Origin: Planctomycetota bacterium
GTDB taxonomy: Bacteria > Planctomycetota > UBA1135 > UBA2386
Assembly (NCBI GenBank): GCA_016794565.1
Contig: JAEUHQ010000109.1
Span: forward strand, 1-43,302
DNA: 43,302 bases
Reading direction: 5' to 3'
Part shown: piece after piece, positions 27,369 to 35,360 of the stretch
How the letters are laid out: each line of letters starts with the position of its first letter
Numbering within the stretch: position 1 is the first letter of the stretch
Notes under the pieces: generated by a model
Database searches by the model: none
The model's input: only the letters and a program-made list of their open reading frames with translations
What the model was told of the DNA's origin: nothing
Translations under genes and position numbers: made by a program

Positions 27369-27385
27369 CCGGACACCACGTCCGG
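27369..27385 (-). promoter_or_regulatory. Stem-loop in the clpB leader next to the Shine-Dalgarno
   Basis: On the mRNA, ccggac-gtggt-gtccgg is a perfect 6-bp GC stem whose 3' arm runs straight into aggagg and the start codon 7 nt further on. It could hide or stack on the ribosome site, as RNA thermometers or mRNA-stabilising hairpins do. No experimental support; the stem may be too stable to melt at normal temperatures. Confidence 0.4.
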
Positions 27386-27582
27386 GGCCGCGCCGAAAGC
27401 ACAAGGTGTACCCATCGCTCGCGCCCGGCGGCACGGGGGAGCGGGCGCGCCGGGGCCGCGCTGCTGTCAGGTCCACCGCGGCCCGCCTGTCACGCTGACA
27501 CACGACCGCGCTCCGCCTGCGCACGAAGGCCCACGCCATGCCCGGGCGCGAACGCGACGGAGGATTCGGCCCGTGGGCGCCA

Positions 27583-27588
27583 TAGCAT
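27583..27588 (+). promoter_or_regulatory. Candidate -10 box TAGCAT for the PQQ/HExxH gene
   Basis: tagcat ends 7 nt before the ATG at 27596, the same spacing as at 7610, 11197 and 39558. No recognisable -35. Consistent with transcription starting at the start codon. Confidence 0.35.
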
Positions 27589-27595
27589 CCGCCGG

Positions 27596-30307
27596 ATGCG
27601 CACGGGACACGCAGGACTGGTCGTACTCGCCTTGGTGTTCCACCTGCCGGGTCAGGCCCGACCGCCCGCGCCGGTGAAGGAGAAGCCGACGCCGATCGCT
27701 CCGCGCGACGGGGAATGCACAGCCGCCGGCCGATGGTACGTCGAAGGCGGGAGCGCGGCGCGGAACGGATGGTCGGCGGCGGCACCGCTGCTTCGTCGCC
27801 CGCGCCTCGCGTGGACGCAGAAGGTGTCGGGCACGATCGTCGGGGAACCGCTCGTGTGGGACGAACACCTCGTGCTCGCAGTGCGCATCAACGACAAGAA
27901 GCGCGCGATCGAAGTGCGTCGCCTCGCCGACGGGAAGCTCGTCGGGAGTCCACGGGTGATGGAGTCGACTGCGGATCCGAGTCCGTCGCTCTGGGGCAAC
28001 GAGATCCTCTGGCGCCCGGGGCCCGACGGCCTCGAGACGCTGCGGATCAATGCGAGGAGCGTGGACTTCCTCGCACGCACACCCACGACCAAGGGCATGG
28101 GCGCCCCTCTCCACCTCGGCACGAAGCTGTGGACCGTGGTCGCCGGACAGATCGTGTGCATGCGCGTCGCCGACTTCCGCGTGCTGTGGCGCAGCCAGGC
28201 GAGCGGGTTCTCCGGCTCACTGTCGCTGCTGGACAACCACGTCTTCGCGCTCCAGAGGGTCGGCGACGACTACGCGCTCGCGGCTCTCGACCGCGACACC
28301 GGCACTGTTGCGTCCACCAGCGGAGCCGTCCCCCTCACGAAGAACCCCGGCGACGAGACTCGCGTGCAGCTCGCCGGCAACCGCGGCATCGTGCGCTTCG
28401 GCGGCGCGCAGAGCGCACAGGTCAAGATGCTCGGCGGGATCGTGGTCAACGCACTGCAGGTCGAACTGCCCTTGCGCGACGGGGTGCCCGGCCTTCTCGA
28501 GATCCCGACAGCGCACGGTCTCGACCACACGCGGCAGCTCGGCGCAGTGGTGAACACGAAGGCCACCGCGCTGATGGCGATCGCACCCGACGGCAAGACC
28601 GGCCTCCGTCTCGACACGTGCGACCTCCACCGCCGCATCGCGGCAGCTCCGCCGACGATGGTCGCAGGCGCCGTCTATCTCGGCGCGACGGCGATCGACA
28701 CCGGTGAGTTCCGCATGCTGTGGCGGCTGGAGAAGGTCGACGGGCGCGAGCTGCCGATCACCCGGGCGATCCCGACGCGCAACGGCATCCTGCTGGCGAG
28801 CAGCGACGAGATCTTCGTCTTCCGCGCCGACGTTCCGGAGGATCCGATCGGCGCCGAACTCGACACGGCGTGGCTCGCTGCGCAGGAGGCGAAGGTTCGC
28901 CCGCTCGTCGACGACGCCGCGGCGGCAGCGGACTGGGACCTCGCCGACGAACTGCTGGCCCGCGCGCGCGGCTTCGGCGCCGACGAAGCATGGGCGACCA
29001 GGAAGGAGAAGGACCTCGTCGTGCGCAGCAAGGACAGCAGGCGGAAGCCCGACGAAGCGAAAGCCAAGGCGGTTCGCGTGGCGGCCGACGGGATCGCGTC
29101 GGTCACGTTGGACGACCTGCACGGCACGATCGCCGGCTGGACGTCGCGGGCGCCGGAAGCCATTCGTCGGGGACTCCGGTGGCTGCTCGCGCGCGCGCCG
29201 GCGCACGGCGCCGCCGGTGCTTCGGTGCGGGCGATGCTCCCGAAGGAGATGCCGATCGCGGAACCGTTCCTGCCGGCCGACTGGCTCGACTTCCTGGACG
29301 CCACGTCGCGAACGAAGGTGACGTTCTTCGACGCGAAGGCGGAGGACTTCGGCAAGAGCGACCTCGATCCGATCACCGCGCAGAACCAACAGCAGTTGCT
29401 CGAGTGGAGGCACCGCTGGCGTCCCGACCTGCAGGCGCTGCTCGGCGGCCGCACGCTGCTTTTCACACCCGTCTCGCGTCCCGGCAGCATCGCCAAGGCC
29501 ATTGCGACCGGCGAGACGGTCTGCGACACGCTCGAGGCGATGTTCGCCGACGTGCCGCGCGTGCGCGAGGACCCGCGTCCGATGCTCGTCTTCCTGTATC
29601 CCGACCGCGACGAGTACATCGCCGAGTCGAAGAAGATCGGCGTGGACATCGCCGAGTGGGCGGCGGGCTACTACGGCAGCGCGCTCAACGAAGTCGTTCC
29701 GAAGTCGCGCCTCTACGTGCCGGCGGACGACGCCGGCTTCGCGTCGGTGCTGCCGACCCTGGCCCACGAACTGACGCACCACTGGCTGATGGATCGCTGC
29801 CCGGCGTTCCGTCCCGACGCGGCGGCCGTGATGGCCGGGCCGAAGGCGTTCTGGATCGTGGAGGGATTCGCGAGCCTGATCGGACAGTTCGACTTCGACC
29901 TGGTGAACCGGCGAGCCGCGCTCGGCAAGGGCGATCTCGAGGACGCCGATATCGTCGCGTCGGCTTCTCCGCGCCAGCTGATCTCGTGGGAGCGATTGTG
30001 CAGGATGTCCCACCTCGACTTCGCGCGCATGTCTCAGGCCACGAGCGAGTCGACCATCGCCAGCACGATGCACCTCGGAGCCGGCTATCACGCACGGCGC
30101 CTCTCGCTCTTCTATGCGCAGTCCGCGATGCTTGCACGGTACCTGTACGAGACCGAGGGCGGTCGCCACCGCCGCGCGCTGCTCGACTACGTCGTCGCGT
30201 ACTACACGGGCGCACTGGACAAGCTCGACTTCAAGACCGCGTTCGGTCTCGACCCGAAGGAGATCGGCCCCAAGATCGTCGAGTTCAGCAAGCAGCTCAC
30301 GCAGTGA
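27596..30307 (+). CDS. Secreted PQQ-type beta-propeller protein with HExxH metallopeptidase domain
   Basis: A 903-residue exported protein (signal MRTGHAGLVVLALVFHLPGQA). The first half (about residues 40-420) has the repeated WxxxVxGxxxGxPLVxDxxLVLAVR pattern and alternating beta strands of a PQQ-like (quinoprotein) propeller. After a charged helical linker (about 430-510), the C-terminal part contains a zinc-peptidase motif: HELTHH (H724, E725, H728) and a downstream Glu in WIVEGFAS (E756, 28 residues after H728), the gluzincin arrangement. It would act in the periplasm or outside the cell, perhaps on peptides or proteins recognised by the propeller. It is followed 30 bases later by a Ser/Thr kinase on the same strand, and divergent from clpB. 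Substrate unknown. Confidence 0.8.
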   Translation: MRTGHAGLVVLALVFHLPGQARPPAPVKEKPTPIAPRDGECTAAGRWYVEGGSAARNGWSAAAPLLRRPRLAWTQKVSGTIVGEPLVWDEHLVLAVRINDKKRAIEVRRLADGKLVGSPRVMESTADPSPSLWGNEILWRPGPDGLETLRINARSVDFLARTPTTKGMGAPLHLGTKLWTVVAGQIVCMRVADFRVLWRSQASGFSGSLSLLDNHVFALQRVGDDYALAALDRDTGTVASTSGAVPLTKNPGDETRVQLAGNRGIVRFGGAQSAQVKMLGGIVVNALQVELPLRDGVPGLLEIPTAHGLDHTRQLGAVVNTKATALMAIAPDGKTGLRLDTCDLHRRIAAAPPTMVAGAVYLGATAIDTGEFRMLWRLEKVDGRELPITRAIPTRNGILLASSDEIFVFRADVPEDPIGAELDTAWLAAQEAKVRPLVDDAAAAADWDLADELLARARGFGADEAWATRKEKDLVVRSKDSRRKPDEAKAKAVRVAADGIASVTLDDLHGTIAGWTSRAPEAIRRGLRWLLARAPAHGAAGASVRAMLPKEMPIAEPFLPADWLDFLDATSRTKVTFFDAKAEDFGKSDLDPITAQNQQQLLEWRHRWRPDLQALLGGRTLLFTPVSRPGSIAKAIATGETVCDTLEAMFADVPRVREDPRPMLVFLYPDRDEYIAESKKIGVDIAEWAAGYYGSALNEVVPKSRLYVPADDAGFASVLPTLAHELTHHWLMDRCPAFRPDAAAVMAGPKAFWIVEGFASLIGQFDFDLVNRRAALGKGDLEDADIVASASPRQLISWERLCRMSHLDFARMSQATSESTIASTMHLGAGYHARRLSLFYAQSAMLARYLYETEGGRHRRALLDYVVAYYTGALDKLDFKTAFGLDPKEIGPKIVEFSKQLTQ

Positions 30308-30320
30308 CGGAGCGGTGCTG

Positions 30321-30328
30321 GCTACCAT
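30321..30328 (+). promoter_or_regulatory. Candidate -10 box GCTACCAT for the kinase gene
   Basis: gctaccat ends 9 nt before the GTG start at 30338. Same GCTANNNT form as before three other genes in this window; it sits in the 30-base gap after the PQQ/HExxH gene and could give the kinase its own promoter. No -35 seen. Confidence 0.35.
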
Positions 30329-30337
30329 CGCCGCACC

Positions 30338-32881
30338 GTGACCATCGCCCGCGATCCGGAGAACCAGGAGCGCCTCGTCGCCTACGTGCGGCAAGCGCTG
30401 GCGAAGATGGACGCCGGCGAAATCGTGGATCCTGCGGCTCTGTGCAGCGACCACCCGCACCTCGCGCGTCCTCTCGCGGAGGTCCTGGGCCTCGCCGCCG
30501 AGCTGCCGCTCCTGCAGGGTGAAGCGCTGCGCGAGGACCCGCTCGCGGGGCTGCTGCTCGCCGGCCGATACCGCCTCCTCGCGTGCCTCGGCCGCGGCGC
30601 GATGGGCGTCGTCTACCGCGCGAGCGACCAGGAGCTGCAGCGCGACGTCGCCGTGAAGATCCTCGATGCGCGGCTGTTCCGCGACAAACAGGCCGAACAA
30701 CGCTTCCGGCGCGAAGGCGAAGCACTGGCGGCGCTCCAGCACCGCAACGTCGTCGCCGTGTTCGACCGCGGCCGGACCACCGAGGGCATCCACTTCGTCG
30801 TCCTCGAACTGCTCGCGGGAACCACGCTCGCGACGATCCTCGAGGCCGCAGCCGGTTCGACGCCGGACGAGGCGCTGACGACGCTCGGCATCCGCACGAA
30901 CGAGACGCCGTGGACGCGCGTGGTCGCACGTTGGGCGCGCGACGTGGCGCGCGGCCTCGCCGCCGCTCACGACCGCGATCTGGTGCATCGCGACGTGAAG
31001 CCCTCGAACATCTTCGTGACGAGCGACGATCGGCCTGTGCTGCTCGACTTCGGCATCGCGTCGCGCGCGAACGACGAACGCCTGACCGCGACCCAGACGA
31101 CGCTCGGAACACCGTGGTACATGCCGCCCGAGCAGGTGCGCGCGGGCAGTTCGGGTCCGGCGTCGCCGACGCTCGACGTCTACGGCCTCGGCGCGACGAT
31201 CTACCATCTGCTCGCCGGGCGCCCGCCTTACGAGGGCGACGCGGCGGCGGTCATCGCGGCTCTCCCGACGCAGGAACCCACCCCGCTCGCGACGGCGGCC
31301 CCCACTCTGCCGCGCGACCTGCGCGCGATCGTCGAACGCTGCCTCGAACGCGCTCCGTCCGCGCGCTACCCGACTGCGAGCGAACTGGCGGCGGACCTCG
31401 ATCGTTTCCTCGCGCACCAGCCCGTGCAGGCCCGGCCGATCGGAGCCTTCGAGCGCCGTTGGCGACAGTGGCGCCGGACCCCCGCACGGCTCGTCGCCGT
31501 CGCCGCGCTCGTTCTCGCGATCGCGACCGCCGCCATCGCGGGGCCCGTGCTTCTGCGCCAGAGAAGCGAACGGACCGTCGCCGAGAAGCAGCGCCTCTAC
31601 GCGACATTGCCGTCGGTGCTCGCGATCGAGGGATGGCCGGACGAACGCGTGCTCGCGGCGCTGCACGAGGAGCACCGCTCCGCGATCCGGCTGCTCGACG
31701 ACATCCTCGCGCTGGATGCACACGACCTGCCAGTGCGGCTCTGGCGCGCGTGCCTTCGGCTCGATCTCGGCGAACGAGAGGGAGCATCTGACGATCTGCG
31801 CACGATCGCAGCAGACGGTCGCAGCGAGTACCTGCGCGCTCTGGCCGACCGGTACCTCCGTCTCCTGCCCGATCGCTCGGGTGCGATGGCGGTGGACACG
31901 ACCGGACTGCCGCCGCCGGTGACGCCGGAGGACTGCTACGTCGCCGGCTTCCACGAACTGCGCGCGCGGCACCTGAAGGGCTTCGCCACGCGCGCCGAAG
32001 CTCTCCTGAACCGTGCTGCCGACGCGTACTTGCCGGCCCGCGACCTGCGCCTGCTCGCCTGGGCAGATCTCGCAGGCGGCCGCCCGGAACTCCAGCAGCG
32101 CCTGCACGACGAGACGATCGCGCTCGAGACCATCTACGGGCGGCCCACGGCCCGCACGTGCGCACTCCGCGGACTCGCGCTCGTGCTCCAGAAGCGGTAC
32201 GCGCAGGCCGTTCCCGAACTGGAGCGCTCGCTCGAACTCCGCCCCGAGCGCCACGGGCCGCACCAGAACCTCGGTGTCGCACTCCTCAATCTCGGACGCC
32301 TCGACGATGCCGAGCGGCACCTTCGCCAGGCGCTGCGCCTGCGGCCCTTCGCGTGGAACACACAGCAGTGCCTGGCACGGCTGGCCCAGCGGCGCGGCGA
32401 CCTCGGCACGGCGTACGAGATCGTAAACGGCCTCGCGAAGACGGGCAACCGCGGCGAATCATGGATGCAGCCCGACCTCGTGGGCAGCATCGCGCTCGAC
32501 GAAGCGATGGCGCTCGTCGAGACGGACCCCGAAGCGTCGCGACGAGCCGCGGTCCGCGCGGTCGCGGCGTACGACGAGGCGTTGCGCGCCCGCGACTCGG
32601 TGCTGGGTCGACAGCGGCGCGCGATCTCGTTCGCACTCACGTCTTCGGACAAGCTGGCGGCGATCGGACCGTTCGCAACGACCCTGCTCGAAGAACCGGA
32701 CAACGCCTACCAGCTGGCGAACTTCGCCTACCTTCTGCCCCCCACCGGACTCGACGAGCGCGCGACGGCGTGGGTCAGCGCGGTGCTCCGTACCATCGCC
32801 ATCCAGAGGGCCCTCGGGGACGAGGACCTGAAGGCGCGTTTGCAGCGGGAGATCGACGAAGGACTGCGGCCCTTCCGCTGA
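30338..32881 (+). CDS. Ser/Thr protein kinase with transmembrane segment and TPR-like domain
   Basis: An 847-residue kinase. N-terminal helical segment 1-70, kinase domain about 78-360: GRGAMGVVY (85-93), Lys107 in VAVKIL, HRDVKPSN (217-224), DFG (237-239), GTPWYMPPEQ. Membrane span at about 382-406 (RLVAVAALVLAIATAAIAGPVLL). The outer 440 residues are helical with TPR-like units around residues 620-700, for example QNLGVALLNLGRLDDAERHL. GTG at 30338 was chosen because the -10-like box lies just before it and no ATG fits. It is followed by a secreted protein (57 bases) and then, by GTGA overlap, an ECF sigma factor, so kinase, secreted protein and sigma factor probably form one unit. The upstream PQQ/HExxH gene may also belong to it. 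Confidence 0.92.
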   Translation: MTIARDPENQERLVAYVRQALAKMDAGEIVDPAALCSDHPHLARPLAEVLGLAAELPLLQGEALREDPLAGLLLAGRYRLLACLGRGAMGVVYRASDQELQRDVAVKILDARLFRDKQAEQRFRREGEALAALQHRNVVAVFDRGRTTEGIHFVVLELLAGTTLATILEAAAGSTPDEALTTLGIRTNETPWTRVVARWARDVARGLAAAHDRDLVHRDVKPSNIFVTSDDRPVLLDFGIASRANDERLTATQTTLGTPWYMPPEQVRAGSSGPASPTLDVYGLGATIYHLLAGRPPYEGDAAAVIAALPTQEPTPLATAAPTLPRDLRAIVERCLERAPSARYPTASELAADLDRFLAHQPVQARPIGAFERRWRQWRRTPARLVAVAALVLAIATAAIAGPVLLRQRSERTVAEKQRLYATLPSVLAIEGWPDERVLAALHEEHRSAIRLLDDILALDAHDLPVRLWRACLRLDLGEREGASDDLRTIAADGRSEYLRALADRYLRLLPDRSGAMAVDTTGLPPPVTPEDCYVAGFHELRARHLKGFATRAEALLNRAADAYLPARDLRLLAWADLAGGRPELQQRLHDETIALETIYGRPTARTCALRGLALVLQKRYAQAVPELERSLELRPERHGPHQNLGVALLNLGRLDDAERHLRQALRLRPFAWNTQQCLARLAQRRGDLGTAYEIVNGLAKTGNRGESWMQPDLVGSIALDEAMALVETDPEASRRAAVRAVAAYDEALRARDSVLGRQRRAISFALTSSDKLAAIGPFATTLLEEPDNAYQLANFAYLLPPTGLDERATAWVSAVLRTIAIQRALGDEDLKARLQREIDEGLRPFR

Positions 32882-32919
32882 CGGCTGCCAGCCGATTCCA
32901 CCTTGGATCCGGCGGGCCA

Positions 32920-32927
32920 GCTACGCT
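32920..32927 (+). promoter_or_regulatory. GCTACGCT box before the secreted-protein gene
   Basis: gctacgct ends 11 nt before the ATG at 32939. Matches the GCTANNNT form of other start-proximal boxes, although the spacing is longer. Could be an internal promoter in the kinase-sigma unit, or chance. Confidence 0.25.
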
Positions 32928-32938
32928 GCCCCTTTGCC

Positions 32939-34423
32939 ATGCGATGCCTTCCCGTCGGTCGCACCTCCTTGGTGCTCTCGCTGTCCATGCTGACCGGCAC
33001 GGTCGGCGCACAGGTCGGCAGTCGCGGGGTACTCGCGGGCGCACCCGCGGCGGTCCTCGTCGACGGCGGCATTTCACCGGGCGCCGACGCGGAGACGCGC
33101 GTTCACCGCAACGGCTTCTCGCTCGCCCCCACGATCGCGTTCCCGGCCACTCCGAGTGCGCCCGATCTGGCAGCGATCCTCGCTGCGAACGGAGCACCGG
33201 CGGGGCTCGACGTCGACGACATCAGCACCGGCCGTGACGACGTGCTGTTCGACGGCAACGGCGTGATGACGGTCGAGCCGAGCTCGTGGGCCGCGATGTC
33301 GTTCTCGCTTCGTGTGGGCGCCACCGGCGTCGTCGGCTCGGGCTCGCAGGGACCGTCGCGCATCGCGCAACAGGCGGCCGCGGGCGACATCGGCACGACG
33401 CTCTTCTCGTGGATCTTCCCGGGCAGCAGCCTGCCGGCACAGCTCGTGGGCGTCGTCGAACGATCGCATTCGCGCGCCGAACTCGGCCTGCCTGTCGGCA
33501 CGAACGAAGTCGACGGACTCGACGTACCCCTCGTACTCGGCCTCGACCAGGCGGCTCTCGGGCAGGTCGAACCGAACTTCGGTGCGCTGATCGCCAATCC
33601 GCAGGCGATCTACTTCACGGTGTCGCACGCGACGCGCGACCTCGTGCCCGTTTCGTGGCAGCTCTACGGTCCGTCGACGACGCTCTCCAGCGGGGCAACG
33701 ATCTACCGCGTGCTTCGCAGCACGCCCCTGGGATCCTGGACGCCGCCGCACGTGTTCCGGCCGTACTGGGCAATGGGCCTTTCGCGCGACGAAGACATCG
33801 ATGCGCTCGCGGTCGACATCGTGCGCCAGAAGATGCTGTATTCGATGGTCGGCACGACGCGCGACCAGTTCCTCGTGCACGACCTCTCCACCGACGGCAT
33901 TCCGGTCCCGAGGGACGCGCTGCTGCCCGACGGCACGACGAAGGTCAGCCAGTCGATCGGCAAGGCCCAGAACGACGACGTCGACGCTGTGTGCACGCTC
34001 GATCCGACGATCGGCTCGATCGGTTCTCCGCCGCCCGCGGGCGACGACTTCGGCTGGTCGTGCGGCACGCCGCGTCAGGGACTGCTCGGCACGCCGGCGA
34101 TCCACGCCTCGGCGTTCCGCCGTCGCGAGGCCGGCGCGACGTGGTACGACTCGTGGATGATCGGGTGGCCGCCGTCGACGGGCGTCGGCCCCGGCTTCGC
34201 CGCGATGTTCCTCACGTTCGGGCCGGCGCTCGACCTGAACCTCTTCAGCCCGATTTTCCTCCGCAACCCGGCGTCACCGCTCGTCGGCGACCCGCAGACG
34301 TTCGCACTGGCGGTGCCGCCCACCATCTCGCTCACGGGATTCGACGTGACGGTTCGCTGGTTCGCGGCCGACGGATCGCTGAGCGAGATCGCCGAGGCAT
34401 GGCCGGTGCAGCTGTTCCTGTGA
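32939..34423 (+). CDS. Secreted protein of unknown function between kinase and sigma factor
   Basis: A 494-residue exported protein (signal MRCLPVGRTSLVLSLSMLTG...VGAQ). The mature protein is rich in beta-type sequence, Gly and Pro, with features such as DVDDISTGRDDVLFDGNG and AMGLSRDEDIDALAVDIVRQ, which resembles a family of planctomycete secreted proteins with no assigned function. No catalytic motif or repeat was recognised. The last 60 residues (DPQTFALAVPPTISLTGF...) may be a terminal module like those on other secreted proteins of the window. The ATG at 32939 begins the signal peptide; a longer frame starts at a TTG at 32903. Its stop overlaps the start of the sigma factor (GTGA), so the two are translationally coupled; this links an exported protein to intracellular regulation. 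Confidence 0.78.
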   Translation: MRCLPVGRTSLVLSLSMLTGTVGAQVGSRGVLAGAPAAVLVDGGISPGADAETRVHRNGFSLAPTIAFPATPSAPDLAAILAANGAPAGLDVDDISTGRDDVLFDGNGVMTVEPSSWAAMSFSLRVGATGVVGSGSQGPSRIAQQAAAGDIGTTLFSWIFPGSSLPAQLVGVVERSHSRAELGLPVGTNEVDGLDVPLVLGLDQAALGQVEPNFGALIANPQAIYFTVSHATRDLVPVSWQLYGPSTTLSSGATIYRVLRSTPLGSWTPPHVFRPYWAMGLSRDEDIDALAVDIVRQKMLYSMVGTTRDQFLVHDLSTDGIPVPRDALLPDGTTKVSQSIGKAQNDDVDAVCTLDPTIGSIGSPPPAGDDFGWSCGTPRQGLLGTPAIHASAFRRREAGATWYDSWMIGWPPSTGVGPGFAAMFLTFGPALDLNLFSPIFLRNPASPLVGDPQTFALAVPPTISLTGFDVTVRWFAADGSLSEIAEAWPVQLFL

Positions 34424-35061
34424 ACATCGACTGGGAGCGACTGCGGCCGGCGATCGTCGCGGCAGTGGCCGGCGACCGCGACGCGCGCGAACGGATCGTC
34501 GAGGCCTGCCTTCCCGGGGTCCGCGCGCTGGTGCACGCCTCGCTGCAACAGGACTTCCGCCAGCGCCACCGCTGGATGCTGCCGCTGTTCAGCACCCAGG
34601 ACGTGGTCCACGAAGTGCTCACCGCGGTCGTCCAGGACCTCGCGGACACGCAGTTCGACGGACCGGGACCGTTCTGCGCGTATCTCGGCACACTTGTGCG
34701 GCACCGCCTCCTCGATGCCGTGCGTTTCCACGAGGCAGCACGGCGCGACGGCCGACGCCAGGTCGCGGAGCCGACGGCTGGGATCGCGGGCGTCGCTGCG
34801 GACCGGCGCGAGGTCACACCGACGCTCGCCGCGTCGCTCGGCGAACGGGCGGGGCTCGTTCGCGACGCCCTGGGAGAACTGCCGGAACGCCAGCGACGAC
34901 TGCTGGAGTTGCGCCTCGTCGAGGACGCTCCGTTCGCGGCGATCGGAGAAGCGCTCGGCTACTCGTCGGCGGAGACGGCGCGACAGGCGTTCCACGACGC
35001 CCAGGCGAAGCTGCTCGTGAAGCTGCGCATGCGCGGCTTCGGAAAGACGATGTCCGACTGA
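34420..35061 (+). CDS. ECF-type RNA polymerase sigma factor with S-T-Q-D in region 2.2
   Basis: A 213-residue sigma-70 family protein. Region 2 spans about residues 10-105; region 2.2 reads FSTQDVVHEVLTAVV (57-71), so the usual acidic D-A-E-D is S58-T59-Q60-D61. Region 3/4 (about 145-210) has LGELPERQRRLLELRLVEDAPFAAIGEALGYSSAETARQAF. The GTG start at 34420 overlaps the stop of the secreted-protein gene. The missing acidic residues, with Ser and Thr in their place, recall EcfP of Vibrio parahaemolyticus, an ECF sigma factor activated by phosphorylation by its neighbouring Ser/Thr kinase PknT. A kinase gene lies two genes upstream. Phosphorylation here is inference. Confidence 0.86.
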   Translation: MNIDWERLRPAIVAAVAGDRDARERIVEACLPGVRALVHASLQQDFRQRHRWMLPLFSTQDVVHEVLTAVVQDLADTQFDGPGPFCAYLGTLVRHRLLDAVRFHEAARRDGRRQVAEPTAGIAGVAADRREVTPTLAASLGERAGLVRDALGELPERQRRLLELRLVEDAPFAAIGEALGYSSAETARQAFHDAQAKLLVKLRMRGFGKTMSD

Positions 35062-35067
35062 GGGAAT

Positions 35068-35087
35068 CGCGGGCTTCGGTACCCGCG
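35068..35087 (+). terminator. Stem-loop after the sigma factor gene
   Basis: cgcggg (35068-35073) pairs with cccgcg (35082-35087), 8-nt loop, 6 bases after the stop at 35061. Possible terminator of the kinase-sigma unit; no T-run, and it overlaps the first readable bases of the pseudogene. Confidence 0.35.
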
Positions 35088-35351
35088 TGTCCCTCTACAC
35101 GGGCAACCGATGGTCGTCGTCGGTCGCCATCAGCGACTTCGGCCGGATCCGTCGCCCGACGTGTTCGTCACCTGGCACTACCCCCATGCAGTCGGCGACT
35201 TCACGAAGAGCGCGATGACCACGATCGGCTGCCGTTGTCCACGTTTGCCGGAGCAGGCCTCACAGACCTGCGATGGGTCTGTTTCCGGTTCGACGCACCG
35301 GGCCATGGGGCCGGCGCGGTGTTCGTCGACAGCCTGGAGTTCGTCGAATGA
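35081..35351 (+). pseudogene. Decayed C-terminal end of a secreted-type protein, frameshifted
   Basis: Three protein-like pieces follow one another in different frames and together read as one protein end: TRVSLYTGNRWSSSVAISDF (from 35081), then DVFVTWHYPHAVGDFTKSAM (about 35158-35220), then LPLSTFAGAGLTDLRWVCFR continuing to VFVDSLEFVE and a TGA at 35349-35351. The order and spacing fit a beta-sandwich domain of a secreted protein with two single-base frameshifts. The upstream part of the gene is missing; the sigma-factor gene ends just before. It fills the 299-base gap between the sigma factor and the amine oxidase. Family uncertain; no intact copy in this window. Sequencing errors are an alternative explanation. 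Confidence 0.55.
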
Positions 35352-35360
35352 CGGCGTGAG

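Noticed and set aside
27488..27500. Short palindrome tgtca-cgc-tgaca between clpB and the PQQ/HExxH gene
   Set aside because: Five-base arms are too short to separate from chance in such GC-rich DNA, and neither gene has a nearby regulator.
27357..27595. Search for CIRCE or sigma-32-type heat-shock promoter before clpB
   Set aside because: No TTAGCACTC/GAGTGCTAA repeat and no convincing CTTGAAA/CCCATNT pair was found.
28217..32320. 1367-codon minus-strand open frame opposite the PQQ/HExxH and kinase genes
   Set aside because: Composition is that of an antisense frame and no motif is present.
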